A DNA stretch of 8,302 nt. Origin: Leptolyngbyaceae cyanobacterium SM1_3_5 (GTDB lineage: Bacteria; Cyanobacteriota; Cyanobacteriia; Elainellales; Elainellaceae). The DNA is taken from assembly GCA_012031475.1 (NCBI GenBank), contig JAAUTJ010000175.1:1-8302 (forward strand), in the 5' to 3' direction. Positions 1 through 6,904 of the stretch are shown piece by piece (positions within the stretch are counted from its first letter, which is position 1; each line of letters starts with the position of its first letter). The notes under the pieces are model-generated. The model was not told the DNA's origin and did not search any database. It was given only the letters and a program-made list of their open reading frames with translations. A program made the position numbers and the translations under genes.

Positions 1-1
1 G

Positions 2-578
2 CTGTCGCTGCGATCGATTCACCGTCAGCCCAACCCCGACAGCCGGAGTTCCGAAAGCTGCCCTGCTAACTGCGGCCTTTTTCGTCGCCTCCTCGATTCA
101 CATTCCTCTGCCGCCCACTAGTCTGCATCTAATTCTCAACGGCTCGCTGGGCGCGGTTTTGGGCGCTTATGCGTTTCCAGCAATTTTAGTCGGCTTATTC
201 CTGCAAGCGGTCATGTTCGGACATGGCGGACTGACGACGCTCGGCCTGAATGCCCTTGTGATGGGGCTGCCTGCGATCGCCGCTGCCCAACTCTTTCGGC
301 TCCATTCGGGATTTCCCAAGCGCCAATGGACGATCGCCCTGTTTGCATTTTTGGCGGGCGCGATCGGCGTTGGCCTGTCCACGCTGCTGTTTGTGACGCT
401 GGCGATCGCCTTCCTCCCCGCAGGTCTAGACGTAGCCACCGAACGAGCGGCAATTTTAGGGCTAATCGTCACAAATCTGCCGCTGATGCTGATTGAAGGC
501 GTTTTCACCGCTCTGCTGATCGGCTTTTTGCAGCGCGTCAAGCCGGAACTCGTGCCCGCGATTGATTCGCGATCGTGA
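2..578 (+). CDS. cbiM: CbiM-like substrate-binding membrane subunit of a cobalt/nickel ECF importer; 5' end outside window, one frame break
   Basis: This is the substrate-specific (S) component of an ECF-type importer for Co2+ or Ni2+, an integral membrane protein. From about base 42 it reads GVPKAALLTAAFF, then HIPLPPTSLHLILNG, then FGHGGLTTLGLNALVMG, all typical of the CbiM/NikM family; the His in TSLHL is probably a metal ligand. The N-terminal Met-His metal site lies upstream of the window. Bases 2-37 continue the family sequence in a different frame (LSLRSIHRQPNP), while the remainder is in the frame of base 3. Removing one C from the CCCC at 34-37 joins them as RQPNPTAGVPKAAL with no gap, so a one-base insertion is likely. 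About 190 codons are visible out of roughly 220 expected. The stop is 18 bases before cbiQ, and no cbiN lies between them. Cobalt versus nickel cannot be decided from this fragment. Confidence 0.88.
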   Translation, partial: CRCDRFTVSPTPTAGVPKAALLTAAFFVASSIHIPLPPTSLHLILNGSLGAVLGAYAFPAILVGLFLQAVMFGHGGLTTLGLNALVMGLPAIAAAQLFRLHSGFPKRQWTIALFAFLAGAIGVGLSTLLFVTLAIAFLPAGLDVATERAAILGLIVTNLPLMLIEGVFTALLIGFLQRVKPELVPAIDSRS

Positions 579-608
579 CAATGCACCTGGAAGACGATGC
601 ACCTAGAA
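577..608. repeat. 16-bp tandem duplication spanning the cbiQ start
   Basis: Two adjacent 16-base copies (577-592 and 593-608) differ at two positions. Both carry ATGCACCT, so an extra ATG lies at 581, 16 bases ahead of the cbiQ start at 597. Since 16 is not a multiple of 3, the first ATG opens another frame and reads only 10 codons before TGA at 611-613. The GGAAG at 589-593, inside the first copy, could act as a close Shine-Dalgarno for the second ATG. Confidence 0.75.
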
Positions 609-1352
609 ATTGACCAGTTTGCCCGCCTCAAATCTCCGATTCACCAGTGGGAACCGCGCTGTAAGCTGGTTGGACTGCTGGCGATCGCCTTTGCCTTTGC
701 AACCGTCAAAACCCTGTGGCTGATTCCCTGGATGCTGGGCGTGACGCTGCTTCTCTACGTCGTTTCACGCTTGCCGATCGACTTTTGGACAAACCGCATT
801 CGCTATCCGGGTGGAATGCTGCTGGCGATCGTGCTGCTGCTGCCGATGATTTCGGGCGAAACAATTCTCTGGCAGTGGGGCGGTTTGTCCCTGCGGCAGG
901 AAGGCGTGATGGCAATGCTGCTAATTGTTGGGCGATTTTTGTCGATCGTCACGATCAGCTTGATCTGGCTGGGCACTGCGCCGTTTGTGGTGACGGTGCG
1001 ATCGATGCGGGCGATCGGGTTGCCGATGATTCTCACCGATTTGCTGCTGCTCTCCTACCGCTACGTCTTTGAACTCGGAGCCAGCCTCACCCAGATGCAG
1101 CAGGCGATGCGGCTACGTGGATTCACGCTGAGGCATCCCCGTCGCGACTGGCCGCGCATCGCTGCGTTAATTGGAACGCTGCTGATTCGCAGCTATGAAC
1201 AGGCAGAAAGCGTCTATCAGGCGATGCGACTGCGCGGCTACGGTCAGCCCGTGCGATCGAGCCTGCCTGCGATCGATCGCGCCAGTCGCCTCAAGCTCGC
1301 AGTTGCCTTGGCGATCGCCATTGGCTTTGTCGTGGCGGATGTTCTATGGTGA
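597..1352 (+). CDS. cbiQ: CbiQ, transmembrane coupling (T) component of the ECF importer
   Basis: This membrane subunit transmits ATPase movement to the substrate-binding subunit CbiM. The 251-residue length is normal for the family. The start MHLEIDQFARLKSPIHQWEPR resembles cyanobacterial CbiQ. Hydrophobic segments lie at about residues 23-58, 73-85, 104-127 and 142-160, with a last one at 231-250. The two cytoplasmic coupling motifs that dock onto the ATPase are visible as identical AMRLRG hexamers at residues 170-175 and 209-214, each with the conserved Arg-Gly. The ATG at 597 is preferred over the out-of-frame ATG at 581 created by a local duplication. The gene is 18 bases after cbiM and 23 bases before cbiO, so the three are surely one operon. 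No frame break was seen. Confidence 0.93.
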   Translation: MHLEIDQFARLKSPIHQWEPRCKLVGLLAIAFAFATVKTLWLIPWMLGVTLLLYVVSRLPIDFWTNRIRYPGGMLLAIVLLLPMISGETILWQWGGLSLRQEGVMAMLLIVGRFLSIVTISLIWLGTAPFVVTVRSMRAIGLPMILTDLLLLSYRYVFELGASLTQMQQAMRLRGFTLRHPRRDWPRIAALIGTLLIRSYEQAESVYQAMRLRGYGQPVRSSLPAIDRASRLKLAVALAIAIGFVVADVLW

Positions 1353-1375
1353 TGGGCGTTGCCTGAATTTTGCTC

Positions 1376-2092
1376 ATGGATGCGATCGCCGTCTCTCATC
1401 TTTCTTTTGCCTATCCGAATCAAGACCCCGTTTTGAAAGCGGTGAATTTGACGATTCACAAGGGCGATCGCGTTGGCCTCATTGGACATAATGGCTGCGG
1501 CAAAACCACATTATTCCTATTAATTTGCGGCGTGTTGACTCCGCAATCTGGCGAGATTTTCGTGTTTGAAAAACAGGTGCAGCCCGGAGCATTTCGCCCC
1601 GATATCGGCTTGGTGCTGCAAAATCCGAACGACCAGCTATTTTGTATGTCCGTGTGGAACGATATTGCGTTTGCACCGCAGAATTTGGGCTTGTCGGAAG
1701 CGGAGATCGATCGCCGTGTTGTTGAGGCAATGCGCTGTACCGGAGTGGAAGCTTTGGCGCAGCGTCCGCCGCATCATTTGTCGGGTGGCGAAAAGCGGAT
1801 GGTGGCGATCGCAGGCATTCTCGCCATGCAGCCGCAGGTGATTCTCTACGATGAACCCAGCGCCAATCTTGACCTCCGCGCCCGTCGCCGCCTGATTGAA
1901 TTCCTCAAAACTGCGCCACAAACGACCGTGATTACTTCTCATGATTTCGAGTTTCTGCTGGAAGTTTGCGATCGCATCATTCTCCTATCAAACGGTCAGG
2001 TAATTGCGGATGGAACGCCGAAAGAAATTATGGGCGATCGCGCCTTAATGACGGCTTATGAATTAGAAGTTCCGGCTTCGATCGAGTGGTAA
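1376..2092 (+). CDS. cbiO: CbiO, ATP-binding subunit of the cobalt/nickel ECF importer
   Basis: This cytoplasmic ABC ATPase powers the CbiMQO importer. All nucleotide-binding motifs are intact: Walker A GHNGCGKTT at residues 37-45, Q-loop Gln82 in VLQNPNDQLF, the LSGGE signature at 135-139, Walker B ILYDEP with Asp159 and Glu160, the D-loop ANLD at 163-166, and the switch His189 in TSHD. The Q-loop QNPNDQ pattern is typical of ECF-type ATPases. I chose the ATG at 1376 (238 residues); an in-frame TTG two codons earlier is less likely. No strong Shine-Dalgarno is visible, so translation may be coupled to cbiQ, which ends 23 bases upstream. The pairing with cbiM and cbiQ argues for a cobalt or nickel substrate, although related ATPases serve several ECF importers. 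Confidence 0.93.
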   Translation: MDAIAVSHLSFAYPNQDPVLKAVNLTIHKGDRVGLIGHNGCGKTTLFLLICGVLTPQSGEIFVFEKQVQPGAFRPDIGLVLQNPNDQLFCMSVWNDIAFAPQNLGLSEAEIDRRVVEAMRCTGVEALAQRPPHHLSGGEKRMVAIAGILAMQPQVILYDEPSANLDLRARRRLIEFLKTAPQTTVITSHDFEFLLEVCDRIILLSNGQVIADGTPKEIMGDRALMTAYELEVPASIEW

Positions 2093-2104
2093 CGCGATTG
2101 GTAG

Positions 2105-2125
2105 AAGCGATCGTTTTGCGCTTTT
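2105..2125. terminator. Weak hairpin with T tract between convergent genes
   Basis: In the 65-base gap between cbiO and the opposing SWIM gene, AAGCG at 2105-2109 pairs with CGCTT at 2119-2123, followed by two more T bases. A 5-bp stem with a 9-base loop is weak for an intrinsic terminator. The position is right for ending cbiMQO transcription, but the call is tentative. Confidence 0.25.
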
Positions 2126-2157
2126 AGATATCAAGAATTGGATGCTTCATCTGCCCA

Positions 2158-3922
2158 TCATCGCAATTGCCCAAACAACTCCATCAGTTTGCGCTTGCGG
2201 GCGTGGAGCAACTGCAACTGATTGAAATAGGTCGTCCAGGCCGCTTGCTGCCCCGATTCCACATACGCCGCTTTGACGTGCCGTAACCACTTCACCGCTT
2301 CCGAGTAGCGATCGGACTTGCCCCGATCCATAATCGGTTCTGCCTGCTGGCAAGCCGTCTCAATCACCCAGTCTGGATGCGTCGCCACCGCTGCTCGCAT
2401 GACGCGATGCAGCAAGTCAGCGTGATAGTACCTGTCAGCGCGTACTGCTTGAATGGCATCTTCTACCCGTTCCTCATGCAGAAAAATATCGACCTTGGCG
2501 GCGGCAGATCCCCAAGCTTGAGACTGGCGCAAGGTGGCAAGCAAGTCGGGTTTGAGGTCATTCCAGCCAGCGGCGGCGAGGTGTGCAACTCGCTGATAGT
2601 CGGCAAAATCGGGGCGAAGCTCAAAGGCGAGAATGCTGGCATCTCGTGCGGCGGCTCGATCGCCCAAACCTTCAGCCAGTTCGCTTGTCCAGCTTGCCAA
2701 AGCATGGCGACAATCTCCGGGCAGCGGCAATCCGGCCTGCGCGATCGACAGCGCTTCAGACAAATGCCCGGTTTCCCGCAAAGTTTTTGCCAAGGCAAAC
2801 GCTTCTTCTGCCGTACTCATGCGATCGCCGCCGCACTCATCGCTTCCTCAACCTGACCGAGTTGAGCCAATCGCGTCAGATATGGCAGCATCAAGCCTGC
2901 CGCTCGTGCGAGGTTCAAATACTCCGTGTGTCGTTCTTGGCGATCGAGAATTTGCAGCCGAATCAAGGCCAAATCTTCACCAAACGGAGCCTCCAGCCCC
3001 GCAGAATCAGCATAGTCCCGACCCTGCAACGCCCGCTGCAAGTTCGGGTCAGTCCAGCCCTGCTGCAAGGCCGCGATGCTCATCGTCAGATCGCCATCCA
3101 GCGCATCTTGCCAATCCGCCAACATCACGCCCAGATCAACCGCTTCGGGCGACGAAAGTTCGGTACTCAAAATCACTTCTGTCCAAGCGTCGTTGAGCGA
3201 TTCGACGATCGGAAAACTATCGCCGCCGTAGTCGCTGATGTCATCCCATTCGTCCGCACAGGCTTCCGTGATGGCTGAGAGAATCGCGATCGCGCTGTTT
3301 CCGTCTTCATTTCTGGCAAATTCCAGCGCTTTTTCGATCACCTCCAGCAGGTTGTCCGTAATCGGATCGTCCTCGTAGCCATCTTCGAGCGATCGCACCC
3401 CTTCGCGCAGAATGTGCTTTACCTGCTGTCGAAACGGAGCAACATTAATCGATGGCTGACGGCGCGGTGCGGCTACGGGGCAACGGGATTGGTCATCAGC
3501 ATGACGTGGCGATCGATCGCTTCGATCAGGTCGGGCTGTTCGGCCACCAATGCCTGAACGAGTCGCTGCGTCTGTACATGATCGAGTCGGTCTAACAGTT
3601 GCGGCAGTGTGGGTCGAACTTCGATGCGATCGGGCTGTCGCACCCAAGCCAGCGCTGCTGCGATCGTATGCTTGCACCAGCCGTCATAGTCGTAAAGACA
3701 GGTACAGCGAACTGAAGTGACACCACCTGCATCAAACTGAAAGCTGACTCGATAAGGCACGGCTTCGCCGCCTTCCACTTCTGCATCAAGCGTATTGCCG
3801 CGCTGCACCAGATCGATCACGGCTCCGCGCTGATAGTAATCTTCGCCTCGGCTGAACGAGATATCGGTTGCGAACTGGTGAATCGTAGTTTCAGAAATGG
3901 AGCCGTCATGTGTCGCTGCCAT
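2158..3922 (-). CDS. SWIM zinc-finger protein with a long helical-repeat C-terminal region, two frame breaks
   Basis: The N-terminal SWIM domain has the CxCx(n)CxH zinc motif as Cys73, Cys75, Cys83 and His85 (VRCTC, seven residues, then CKH), preceded by FSRGEDYYQRGAVIDLVQRG, typical of these proteins. SWIM fingers are thought to bind DNA or proteins; the cellular job is unknown. The rest is an alpha-helical, TPR-like region (for example LAKTLRETGHLSEALSIAQAGL and WVIETACQQAEPIMDRGK). The gene is split over three frames: 3922 to ~3480, ~3480 to ~2820, and 2820 to 2158. Adding one C to the CCCC read on this strand at 3480-3477 heals the first break (NPVAPVAAPRRQ). One base near 2820 heals the second, giving a ~588-residue protein, a normal length as I recall the family. 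The second junction is an ATGA stop/start overlap, so two coupled genes remain possible. The ATG at 3922 has GGAG seven bases upstream. It lies 28 bases after the shorter UPF0016 gene. Confidence 0.8.
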
Positions 3923-3940
3923 CTCAACGCTCCAAATATT

Positions 3941-3960
3941 TTAGGCTTCTTTAGGCTTCT
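3941..3960. repeat. 10-bp perfect tandem duplication at a gene end
   Basis: TTAGGCTTCT occurs twice without a gap (3941-3950 and 3951-3960). The second copy contains the stop codon of the shorter UPF0016 gene on the minus strand, so the duplication lies immediately beyond its coding end, in the short spacer before the SWIM gene. Confidence 0.8.
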
Positions 3961-4243
3961 TCGATTTCTTCAGCAGGTTTCGGCCACAGAAGACGAACGC
4001 CCATGACGGCAAATCCGATCGCGGCGATCGTTTTCACCCAGCGAATCGGCAGAAATTGCGCCGCGCTGCCGCCCAAGAGAACGCCAAGCAGACTGGCAAG
4101 CAAAAGAGCGGCAACGGTTCCCAGAAAGACAGCGCGGAGCGATCGCGTCTGGCCGCTGAGGGCGATCGTGGCAAGCTGGCTTTTATCACCCAGTTCTGAA
4201 ATAAAATCGTAATAAAGCTGATGCCGAGTAAGTGCCAATCCAT
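3951..4243 (-). CDS. Half-size UPF0016/GDT1-family cation transporter (second of a pair), one frame break
   Basis: This is a predicted membrane cation exchanger of the UPF0016 (GDT1, TMEM165, PAM71, Mnx) family, whose studied members export Mn2+ or Ca2+. It has one copy of the signature E-x-G-D-K-S, reading SELGDKSQLATIALSG, and about three hydrophobic segments. The start MDWHLLGISFITIL (ATG at 4243, with AAGGAA eight bases upstream) is in one frame and ELGDKSQ onwards in another. One extra A in the AAA at 4199-4201 (plus strand) restores a 97-residue protein. Without the repair, the only full-motif reading starts at 4238 with an implausible MALTRHQLYYDF leader. Most bacterial family members hold two repeats; here each repeat is its own gene, so a heterodimer with the upstream gene is expected. 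The C-terminus PAEEIEEA is acidic. Confidence 0.87.
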
Positions 4244-4255
4244 GACGATGATTCC

Positions 4256-4300
4256 TTAAAGCTGCACTTCTTCAAGCTGAACCACTTAAAGCTGAACCAC
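4256..4300. repeat. Three tandem 15-bp units at the end of the first UPF0016 gene
   Basis: Units at 4286-4300, 4271-4285 and 4256-4270 read on the minus strand GTGGTTCAGCTTTAA, GTGGTTCAGCTTGAA and GAAGTGCAGCTTTAA. Being 15 bases, they stay in frame and translate as VVQL-stop, VVQLE and EVQL-stop. The first unit supplies the actual stop; the third contains the AAGG that serves as ribosome binding site for the next gene. Confidence 0.85.
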
Positions 4301-4654
4301 GTCCCATACCAGCATTGCCGCGATCAGCAGCAAGATTACGCCCGTTGCGGTTTCCAGCGTTTTGACCGAAACGTGACGCGACAGCCAGCGGCCAACCAAA
4401 ACGCCGACCAAACTCGTCCCAATTAAGGCGACACTTGCGCCCAAAAAGACGATCGCGGGCGTTTGGGATTGGGCGCTGATCAGCAGCGTGGTGACTTGCG
4501 TTTTGTCGCCCAGTTCTGCGAGGAAAACGGCGAAAAAGGTGGAGGTGAAAATCTGCAATTCTTGCTTGAACGTCAGCTCAGGAGCGATTGCCACTTCTGT
4601 CAGTTCGGCGGGAGCGGTCGATCGGTACGTTTCAGGCGTCAAAATTGCAGTCAT
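4286..4654 (-). CDS. Half-size UPF0016/GDT1-family cation transporter (first of a pair)
   Basis: This 122-residue membrane protein has one UPF0016 repeat: the motif ELGDKT at residues 47-52 in FAVFLAELGDKTQVTTLLIS, a second hydrophobic segment at about 68-88, and a third at about 104-118. A roughly 32-residue polar N-terminal extension precedes the first membrane helix and is absent from the partner gene. The family moves Mn2+ or Ca2+ out of the cytoplasm, or into the thylakoid lumen in chloroplasts, probably against protons; the acidic motif residues form the ion path. The downstream partner starts 42 bases further along the same strand, so the two half-size proteins probably assemble together. 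As I recall, half-size manganese exchangers working in pairs have been described in cyanobacteria. A promoter-like sequence lies 34-63 bases upstream. The substrate is inferred from the family, not shown by the sequence. Confidence 0.9.
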   Translation of the reverse strand: MTAILTPETYRSTAPAELTEVAIAPELTFKQELQIFTSTFFAVFLAELGDKTQVTTLLISAQSQTPAIVFLGASVALIGTSLVGVLVGRWLSRHVSVKTLETATGVILLLIAAMLVWDVVQL

Positions 4655-4687
4655 GAGAATCGGCAGGAGTTATTTCATATTCCTTTC

Positions 4688-4717
4688 ATTATTTGTGATT
4701 CGGTGGCAGAAGGTCAA
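4688..4717 (-). promoter_or_regulatory. Sigma70-like promoter for the UPF0016-SWIM operon
   Basis: Read on the minus strand, TTGACC (4717-4712; five of six consensus bases) is followed after 18 bases by AATAAT (4693-4688; five of six). This would start transcription near 4681, leaving a leader of about 27 bases before the ATG at 4654. It is the best promoter match I see in the window. Confidence 0.5.
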
Positions 4718-4754
4718 GTCTTTGACTCAGGGATTTCCCTGACTGGTCTAGACT
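4717..4754. promoter_or_regulatory. Cluster of palindromes between divergent operons, possible operator
   Basis: The core TCAGGGATTTCCCTGA at 4727-4742 has perfect 7-bp arms around TT. It is flanked by AGTC-TTT-GACT (4717-4727) and by GTCTAGAC (4746-4753). It lies just upstream of the -35 box of the leftward operon and 45-60 bases ahead of proS. A TTGACT at 4722-4727 could be a -35 for proS, but no good -10 is correctly spaced. A protein-binding site shared by both directions is an inference; the bound factor is unknown. Confidence 0.4.
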
Positions 4755-4786
4755 GAGGAATTGAAACCTCGATCGAAGAAACGGCC

Positions 4787-6591
4787 ATGCGACTGTCTCA
4801 AATGTTGTTTGTCACCCTCCGCGAAGATCCGGCAGAAGCGGAAATTCCCAGCCACAAGCTTTTGCTGCGAGCAGGGTACATTCGGCGCGTGGGCAGCGGC
4901 GTGTTTGCCTACATGCCGTTCATGTGGCGCGTCTTACGGAAGGTTTCGCAAATTGTGCGTGAAGAGATGGACGCGACCGGAGCGCAAGAAGTGCTGTTGC
5001 CAACGCTCCAGCCCTCAGAACTGTGGCGCGAATCGGGTCGCTGGGACACCTACACGCAGGCTGAGGGAATTATGTTTGCGCTGCGCGATCGCCAAGAGCG
5101 CGAGCTTGGATTAGGGCCAACGCACGAAGAAGTGATTACGTCGATCGCCCGCGACATGATTCGTTCCTATCGACAACTACCCGTCAATTTGTATCAGATC
5201 CAAACGAAGTTTCGCGACGAAATTCGCCCACGTTTCGGTCTTTTGCGCGGACGCGAATTCATTATGAAAGATGCGTATTCGTTTGACGTTGACGAAGCCG
5301 GAATGAAAGCAAGCTACGTCAAAATGCGTGATGCCTATTACCGCATTTTGCAGCGCTGCGGACTGGAATTTCGCGCCGTTGATGCGGATTCGGGCGCGAT
5401 CGGCGGGTCAGGATCGCAAGAATTCATGGTGTTAACCGCAGCAGGAGAAGACGAAGTTCTCTACACCGAAGACGGCAAATATGCGGCCAACGTCGAAAAA
5501 GCAACTTCACTGCCGCCCGATGCCGAACCTTCTTCGTTTACGACGTATGAAAAGCACCACACACCCGGAACGAACACGATCGCCACGCTTTGCAGCTACT
5601 TCAAATGTTCGCCCACTCAAACGCTTAAGAACGTCCTCTATCAAGTGGTTTATGATAGCGGCATGACCGTTCTAGTTTTGGTCAGCATTCGCGGCGATCA
5701 GGATGTGAACGAGGTGAAGCTGCAAAATGAACTGGTGAAAGCAGCGAGTGAATACGGTGGAAAAGCGATTCTAGCGATCGAGGTTCCTGATGCGGAAGCA
5801 CAGGCAAAATGGGCGACCAAACCATTACCGTTGGGCTACATTGCACCCGACTTAAGTGATGACTACATTCAGCAAACGAAGAACGTTGCGCCGAAGTTTT
5901 GCGCCTCGTCGATCGAACCGCAGTAGATCTGAAAAACTTCGTCACCGGATCAAACGAATCCGACTATCACGTGGTCGGCGCGAACTGGGGCAATCAGTTT
6001 CAATTGCCCGATCGCACTGTAGATTTGCGGAAATCGATCGCGGGCGATCGCGCCGTCCACGATCCGACCCAAACGCTGCAATCCGCGAGAGGTGTTGAGA
6101 TCGGCCACATCTTCCAACTCGGCACGAAATACTCGAAAGCACTCGGTGCAACTTTCACCAATGAACAGGGCGAAGAAGTTCCACTGGTGATGGGCTGCTA
6201 TGGCGTGGGTGTGTCGCGCTTGGCGCAGGCGGCAGTTGAGCAGTCGTATGACAAAGATGGCATCATTTGGCCTGTGGCGATCGCCCCTTATCATGCGATC
6301 GTCGTCGTTCCCAACATTGCCGATTCTGCTCAAATGGAAGCGGCGGAAAAGCTGGCAGTTGAACTCAATCAAGCGGGAATCGAGACGCTTTTAGATGACC
6401 GCAATGAACGAGCAGGCGTGAAGTTCAAAGATTCAGATCTCGTCGGAATTCCCTACCGAATTGTCACAGGCCGATCGCTCGCTCAAGGCAAAGTGGAAGT
6501 CGTCAAACGCGCCGATCGATCGTCTCAAGAAATTGCGATCGAGGAGGTCATTCCGACTTTGAAACAGTGGATTGCGGAGGCGATTGGATAA
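4787..6591 (+). CDS. proS: Prolyl-tRNA synthetase (class II, with INS editing domain), one frame break
   Basis: This enzyme charges tRNA-Pro with proline in the cytoplasm. The reading frame from the ATG at 4787 holds class II motif 1 ([18 protein letters not shown] from residue 28), the PTHEE block at 111-115, motif 2 ([17 protein letters not shown], 142-158) and the start of the INS proofreading insertion (roughly 232-400, [10 protein letters not shown] onward). It then stops at 5926. The remainder, [14 protein letters not shown] through motif 3 ([10 protein letters not shown], residues 470-479) and the anticodon-binding domain to IAEAIG, continues in the next frame. One extra T in TTTT at 5897-5900 joins APKF to LRLVD and gives 601 residues, the usual bacterial length. 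Because this gene is essential and otherwise perfect, sequencing error is likelier than decay. Translation start has only a weak AGAAAC upstream. Confidence 0.95.
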
Positions 6592-6878
6592 TGCAAATTC
6601 CAGAAAATCCTGACAATAACGACATTCGCAATGCAATCATTCAGCTACGCGAGGAATTGGGAGCGCAAATCGGGCAGCTTAGCGATCGCGTCGATCAAAT
6701 TGACGATCGGCTTGAAAAACTCGACTACAAGTTTGATGTTTATCAAAAGGGCACAGACGGCATGGTGAGGATGGCAACGACCATTATTATTGCAACTGCT
6801 TCGGTTGTTGTACTTTCGAGTTTGAGTCCGGCTGTGATGGCGATCGCCACAGCATTTGCTACATCAAAAACATCGTAA
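6591..6878 (+). CDS. Small coiled-coil protein with a C-terminal membrane segment, function unknown
   Basis: A 95-residue protein I do not recognise. Residues 16-53 form a probable coiled coil with hydrophobics at Ile16, Leu19, Leu23, Ile27, Leu30, Val34, Ile37, Leu41, Leu44 and Phe48. Residues 62-90 are a hydrophobic stretch (MATTIIIATASVVVLSSLS onward) that could cross the membrane once or form a hairpin. Its ATG at 6591 shares a base with the proS stop (TAATG), and GGAGG at 6576-6580 sits ten bases upstream, so it is translated right behind proS. The architecture resembles small phage XhlA/holin-accessory proteins and DUF1640-type coiled-coil membrane proteins, but similarity of form is not evidence of function. 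An in-frame start at 6567 inside proS is less likely. Confidence 0.78.
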   Translation: MQIPENPDNNDIRNAIIQLREELGAQIGQLSDRVDQIDDRLEKLDYKFDVYQKGTDGMVRMATTIIIATASVVVLSSLSPAVMAIATAFATSKTS

Positions 6879-6904
6879 AGTTTGATTAGGTTGATGCGAT
6901 CGCA

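Larger units (their letters stand above)
273..6903. repeat. HIP1 octamer GCGATCGC, 17 dispersed copies
   Basis: Perfect copies start at 273, 402, 681, 1311, 1382, 1464, 1805, 1968, 2034, 2821, 3286, 5085, 6044, 6277, 6682, 6840 and 6896. Chance would give about one per 65 kb, so this is the highly iterated palindrome characteristic of many cyanobacterial genomes. Most copies lie within genes. There are none from 6904 to the window end. Confidence 0.95.

Noticed and set aside
2377..3278. Long plus-strand open frames (159 to 231 codons) opposite the SWIM gene
   Set aside because: They are antisense to a recognisable protein family, rich in Arg, Gln and Ser with no domain or motif, and reflect the codon bias of the real strand.
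4727..4742. Palindrome as an intrinsic terminator
   Set aside because: The 2-base loop and the lack of a following T tract on either strand do not fit, and it lies between divergent genes where no terminator is needed.
4655..4786. Manganese (yybP-ykoY) riboswitch ahead of the UPF0016 genes, or a T-box ahead of proS
   Set aside because: The minus-strand leader after the likely promoter is only ~27 bases, and I see none of the conserved core elements of either RNA; T-boxes are also not expected in cyanobacteria.
5890..5926. Programmed frameshift in proS
   Set aside because: No slippery heptamer with a downstream pseudoknot is apparent and ProRS is not known to use recoding; one missing T in a T run is simpler.
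273..6903. Repeated GCGATCGC motifs as CRISPR repeats or an origin
   Set aside because: The copies are 8 bp, irregularly spaced and mostly inside genes, which is HIP1 behaviour, with no constant spacers or DnaA-box cluster.
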